Below are positions 61,354 through 64,000 of a stretch of DNA of 64,000 nucleotides, in pieces; position 1 is the first letter of the stretch; each line of letters starts with the position of its first letter. Made by a program: the position numbers and the translations under genes. Source of the DNA: Dehalococcoidia bacterium (lineage in GTDB: Bacteria > Chloroflexota > Dehalococcoidia > SpSt-223); assembly GCA_025054935.1 (NCBI GenBank), contig JANWZD010000009.1, forward strand, positions 1-64,000, given 5' to 3'. The notes under the pieces are model-generated. The model had not been told where the DNA came from. It saw only the letters and a program-made list of their open reading frames with translations, and did not search any database.

Positions 61354-62346
61354 ATGCTGCATTCCCGCGTCGGGCTGATGATGGCGGGGCGCCCCCTCCG
61401 CGACCTCGTCGAGACGGCGCGGCGCGCTGACCGCGCCGGGCTGCACAGTCTCTGGTGCGGCGACGGCGGCGATGCGTTCAGCCCGCTCACCGCCTATGCG
61501 CTCGCGACGACCAAGATCCGCCTCGGCACTGCGGTCGCGGTGTGGCACCGCCCGCCAGTGATCACTGCTAACGCCGCGCTCCAGCTGGCCGCAGTGTGTG
61601 ACGGCCGCTTCACCCTTGGCTTGGGGGCAGGCCCAAAGCAGTGGAATGAAGACTGGTGGGGCATCCCCTTCGACCGCCCGGTCGGCCGGATGCGCGAATA
61701 TATCGCCGTGATCCGGGGGGTCTTTGAGTCGGGACCTGAGCGGCCGTTCACCTTCGAGGGGCAGCATTTCCGGGTGCGCCGCTATCACCGGAGCAGCCGC
61801 CATCCTGCCCCGCCGATCGTCCTCGGCACGGTCGGCCTCCAGATGAACCGCCTCGCCGGCGAGGTTGCCGATGGCGTGATCTTCGATGTCCTGCTCTCGC
61901 AGCGCTACCTGCGCGACTGCGCTCTCCCGGCAGTGATGGAAGGCGCGCGACGCGCCGGGCGCGAACGGTCGGCCCTCAGCCTCGGCGCGATGGTCTGCTG
62001 CGTTGCCGACCCCGACGAGCGGACGGCGCTCCAGGGGGTCAAGTGGGGCTTGCTCGGCCACCTTGTCGCCGAGTACTTCTACCCGGTCTGGCGCGACGAC
62101 GGCTTCGAGGCGGAGACGCGCCGCGCGCAGGCGCGGCTGCGTGCCGGCGACCCCGCCGGGGCAGTGGCCGAGCTGTCTGACGAGTTTGCCCGCACCGTCG
62201 CCATTGTCGGCCGGCCAGACGACTGCCGCCGTCAGCTTGCTGCCTGGCTCGAGCTCGTCGATTTCGTTGCGCTCTGGGCCCCTCACCGCCCAGAAGCGCC
62301 TCACGCCGCTACCCTCGATTTCCTGATCGATCTCGTCGCAGCCTGA
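61354..62346 (+). CDS. LLM-class (probably F420-dependent) oxidoreductase, copy B
   Basis: A 330-residue paralogue of the preceding gene with the same frame: HSLWCGDGGDAFSPLTAYAL, RLGTAVAVWHRPPVITANAA, GRFTLGLGAGPKQWNEDWWG, LGTVGLQMNRLAGEVADGVI. It starts nine bases after copy A with AGGAGG before its ATG, so both are in one operon. Differences concentrate after the shared NEDWWG and toward the C-terminus, suggesting different substrates. Confidence 0.88.
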   Translation: MLHSRVGLMMAGRPLRDLVETARRADRAGLHSLWCGDGGDAFSPLTAYALATTKIRLGTAVAVWHRPPVITANAALQLAAVCDGRFTLGLGAGPKQWNEDWWGIPFDRPVGRMREYIAVIRGVFESGPERPFTFEGQHFRVRRYHRSSRHPAPPIVLGTVGLQMNRLAGEVADGVIFDVLLSQRYLRDCALPAVMEGARRAGRERSALSLGAMVCCVADPDERTALQGVKWGLLGHLVAEYFYPVWRDDGFEAETRRAQARLRAGDPAGAVAELSDEFARTVAIVGRPDDCRRQLAAWLELVDFVALWAPHRPEAPHAATLDFLIDLVAA

Positions 62347-62352
62347 CCGGCG

Positions 62353-63165
62353 TCACGCAGGCAGCGGGCCCAGACCCTCGGTCGCAGCGACGAAGGCGGT
62401 CACATGGTCCGGATTGCCGGCGAGGATCGAACGCGAGCGGAGCGTGAGCGGCGCGCCGCCCTGCTCGCGCACCACGCCGCCGGCCTCTTCGATCAGCAGC
62501 CAGGCCGCCGCGAAATCCCACGGCGCGAGAAAATGATGAAAGTAGAGGTCGAACCGACCAGCCGCTGTATAGGCGAGGCCGAGCGCCGCCGACCCGAGGC
62601 AGCGGAACAGTTGGACCTGGCCCCAAAGATGCTGCTCGATCGCGATCGCGCGGCGCGCCCGCTCGTCGTGATAGCCGAGGTCATACCCGATCACGGCGTC
62701 GCGGAAGCTGCGTCCGCTCGCGCTGCGGATCGGCTGTCCGTTCAGCGTGGCGCCGCGGCCGGCGGCGGCAGCGAACACCTCCTCATGGCACGGGTCGTAG
62801 ACCACCCCCACCAACGGCCGGCCGTCAAGCACGAGCGCTACCGAGACGCTGAAGAGCGGGATTCCCAAGGCATAGTTGAAGGTGCCGTCGAGGGGGTCGA
62901 TCACCCAGCGCAGCCGCCCGGAGCTGCCGAAGGCACCGGCTTCCTCGGAGAGCACGTCATGATCCGGGAATGCTGCCCGGAGCCGATCGAGGATTGCTGC
63001 TTCGGCGGCGAGGTCAGCGTCCGTGGTGACGTTTGCGCGGCCGTGCTGGTGCACCGCGACGGCGCGCGGGCGCCGCTCGAGGATGACGCGGCCCGCTGCC
63101 CGCGCCGCTCCCACCGCCACCTCCAGGGCGTCTTCCCCGGTTCGGCCGATCGGCAGCGCGGTCAC
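62353..63165 (-). CDS. Inositol monophosphatase-like phosphatase
   Basis: A 270-residue Mg2+-dependent sugar phosphatase. Metal ligands are in VLSEEAGAFG, WVIDPLDGTFNYALG and APWDFAAAWLLIEEAGG, all intact. Substrates in the family include inositol phosphate, histidinol phosphate, NADP and fructose bisphosphate; none is indicated. GTG at 63165 overlaps the stop of the upstream MBL gene (GTGA), so the two are coupled. Its 3' end lies six bases from the convergent LLM gene. Confidence 0.9.
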   Translation of the reverse strand: MTALPIGRTGEDALEVAVGAARAAGRVILERRPRAVAVHQHGRANVTTDADLAAEAAILDRLRAAFPDHDVLSEEAGAFGSSGRLRWVIDPLDGTFNYALGIPLFSVSVALVLDGRPLVGVVYDPCHEEVFAAAAGRGATLNGQPIRSASGRSFRDAVIGYDLGYHDERARRAIAIEQHLWGQVQLFRCLGSAALGLAYTAAGRFDLYFHHFLAPWDFAAAWLLIEEAGGVVREQGGAPLTLRSRSILAGNPDHVTAFVAATEGLGPLPA

Positions 63166-63929
63166 ACGACGTACCGCTGGCCGTCTTCGGGCGCCTCGAT
63201 CGTTGCGCCAAGCTCGGCAGCGAGCGCGGCCAGTTCCCGCACAATCTCGTCGTCGTAATCGGCGTTCCGGTGGATGGCGACCACGCGCGGAAGCGTGCCG
63301 TGGATGGCGCGGAACGCTTCGAGCTCCGCGCCGAGCCGACGCGGGGTCAGATGCTTCGCGTTCACGGCAGCGGCATCGAGGCGGTTCGGGAAGGTCACCT
63401 CGACGAGCAGCAGGTCCGGCCGGACCCGCTCCCACAAGCCGGGGACGCTCCCGTGAGTATCGCTCGTGTAGAAGAGCGAACGGCCGTCGCGTTCGATCAG
63501 CACGCCGACCGTCGGCGCCGAGTGATTTGCCGGGGCTGGCGTCAGGCGATACCCCGCGACCTCGACCGGCTGGTAGGGCGCAAGCTCCCAAAAGCGGACG
63601 GCGGGCGCCTCGCTGCTGGGAAGCTCATCCAGCTGCGGCCAGATCACGCCGTTGAAGAATGCCGAGCGCAGCACGGCGCGCACCTCAGGCAGGCAATAGA
63701 CCGGCAGCGGAGGGTATCCCCAGCGGCTGAACGCGACGGAGGGAAAATCGCGGATATGGTCGTAGTGGTAGTGCGTCAGCACAACCGCCTCAAGGGCGCG
63801 CTGCTGCTCGCGGCTCAGCGCCGCCGCGAGACAGCCTGCATCGATCGCGACCCGACCATCGACAAGAAAGGTGGTCGCGCGCCGACCGGCGCTCTCGGTT
63901 TGATAGGCGCCGACAATCTGTACGTCCAC
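63162..63929 (-). CDS. MBL-fold phosphodiesterase/RNase Z-like hydrolase
   Basis: A 255-residue metallo-beta-lactamase-fold protein: TTFLVDGRVAIDAGCLAAAL, HYHYDHIRDFPSVAFSRWGY (two-metal site), APANHSAPTVGVLIER and FYTSDTHGSVPGLWERVRPD, then LLVEVTFPNR and HLTPRRLGAELE. This pattern is like the class II cyclic-nucleotide phosphodiesterase or RNase Z branch. GTG at 63929 follows GGAGG. It is coupled to the inositol-monophosphatase-like gene. Confidence 0.85.
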   Translation of the reverse strand: MDVQIVGAYQTESAGRRATTFLVDGRVAIDAGCLAAALSREQQRALEAVVLTHYHYDHIRDFPSVAFSRWGYPPLPVYCLPEVRAVLRSAFFNGVIWPQLDELPSSEAPAVRFWELAPYQPVEVAGYRLTPAPANHSAPTVGVLIERDGRSLFYTSDTHGSVPGLWERVRPDLLLVEVTFPNRLDAAAVNAKHLTPRRLGAELEAFRAIHGTLPRVVAIHRNADYDDEIVRELAALAAELGATIEAPEDGQRYVV

Positions 63930-63941
63930 CCAACCCTCCGC

Positions 63942-63956
63942 GGGACAGGGTGTCCC
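63942..63956. promoter_or_regulatory. Dyad upstream of MBL-fold gene
   Basis: GGGACA-GGG-TGTCCC, a perfect six-base inverted repeat 13 bp before the GTG start; possible operator or short hairpin covering the ribosome site. The last 44 bp of the window hold nothing else seen. Confidence 0.4.
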
Positions 63957-64000
63957 CTGAGATGGAGACGGCGGCCAAAGTCTACCAGATGGCCGGGTGC

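Noticed and set aside
60319-62304. 661-codon minus-strand open frame opposite both LLM genes
   Set aside because: Antisense shadow; the plus strand shows clear enzyme motifs and ribosome sites.

Overview
The window is a GC-rich bacterial chromosome segment. Its centre is an unusually complete transcription and translation locus on the minus strand: rpoB-rpoC-rpsL-rpsG-fusA, then the S10, spc and alpha gene sets, then truA-rplM-rpsI, about 29 kb with one orientation throughout. Long RpoB and RpoC (RpoC with a coiled-coil insertion), zinc-type S14 and S4, truA between rplQ and rplM, and nearby F420-type luciferase-like oxidoreductases suggest a Chloroflexota-like organism. This is an inference from gene content; no marker was aligned. 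There is no sign of phage, insertion sequences or CRISPR.

Left arm (1-26.3 kb). Two tandem secreted beta-helix proteins sit at the edge, the outer one cut by the window. Next is a compact ArsR / DUF302 / metallo-hydrolase-rhodanese operon with a very clear promoter and operator, probably for sulfur-species handling. An 800 bp gene-poor stretch with REP-like repeats follows. Then come ftsH, a beta-lactamase-fold protein that has lost its catalytic Ser and Lys, a coiled-coil protein and an M24 peptidase-like protein with a repeated N-terminus. On the plus strand are a short MscS channel, YjbQ, a small hypothetical, a membrane-anchored phospholipase-D-like protein and a SWIM zinc-finger protein with a structured leader. 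Further on are a GT39-like membrane protein, an HNH protein, DUF309, YqeY, two orphan peptide-type ABC permeases, a thioredoxin-like ferredoxin, and a plus-strand run of PD40 protein, small membrane protein, response regulator, histidine kinase and GH5 glycosidase.

Centre (26.4-55.2 kb). The genes are packed with ATGA or TAATG overlaps or gaps of a few bases, which implies translational coupling. tuf is absent between fusA and rpsJ, and infA is absent between map and rpmJ. truA follows the rplQ stop codon directly, in the same frame, and has no ATG, GTG or TTG start: it appears to begin at CTG or to be reached by readthrough. S3, L16 and the RNA polymerase alpha subunit have long charged or low-complexity C-terminal tails.

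Right arm (55.2-64 kb). A lone tRNA-Gly(CCC) has its own TATAAT promoter and a structured 140-nt leader. It is followed by a YfhO-type membrane protein, secD (with no secF beside it), peptide deformylase, two tandem LLM-class oxidoreductases, and an inositol-monophosphatase-like gene coupled to a metallo-beta-lactamase-fold gene.

Most of the window is housekeeping. I did not find a clearly novel multi-gene defence or biosynthetic system. The best leads are the CTG/readthrough truA, the self-regulated ArsR sulfur operon, the active-site-less beta-lactamase homologue, the structured RNA leaders and the REP-like repeats.
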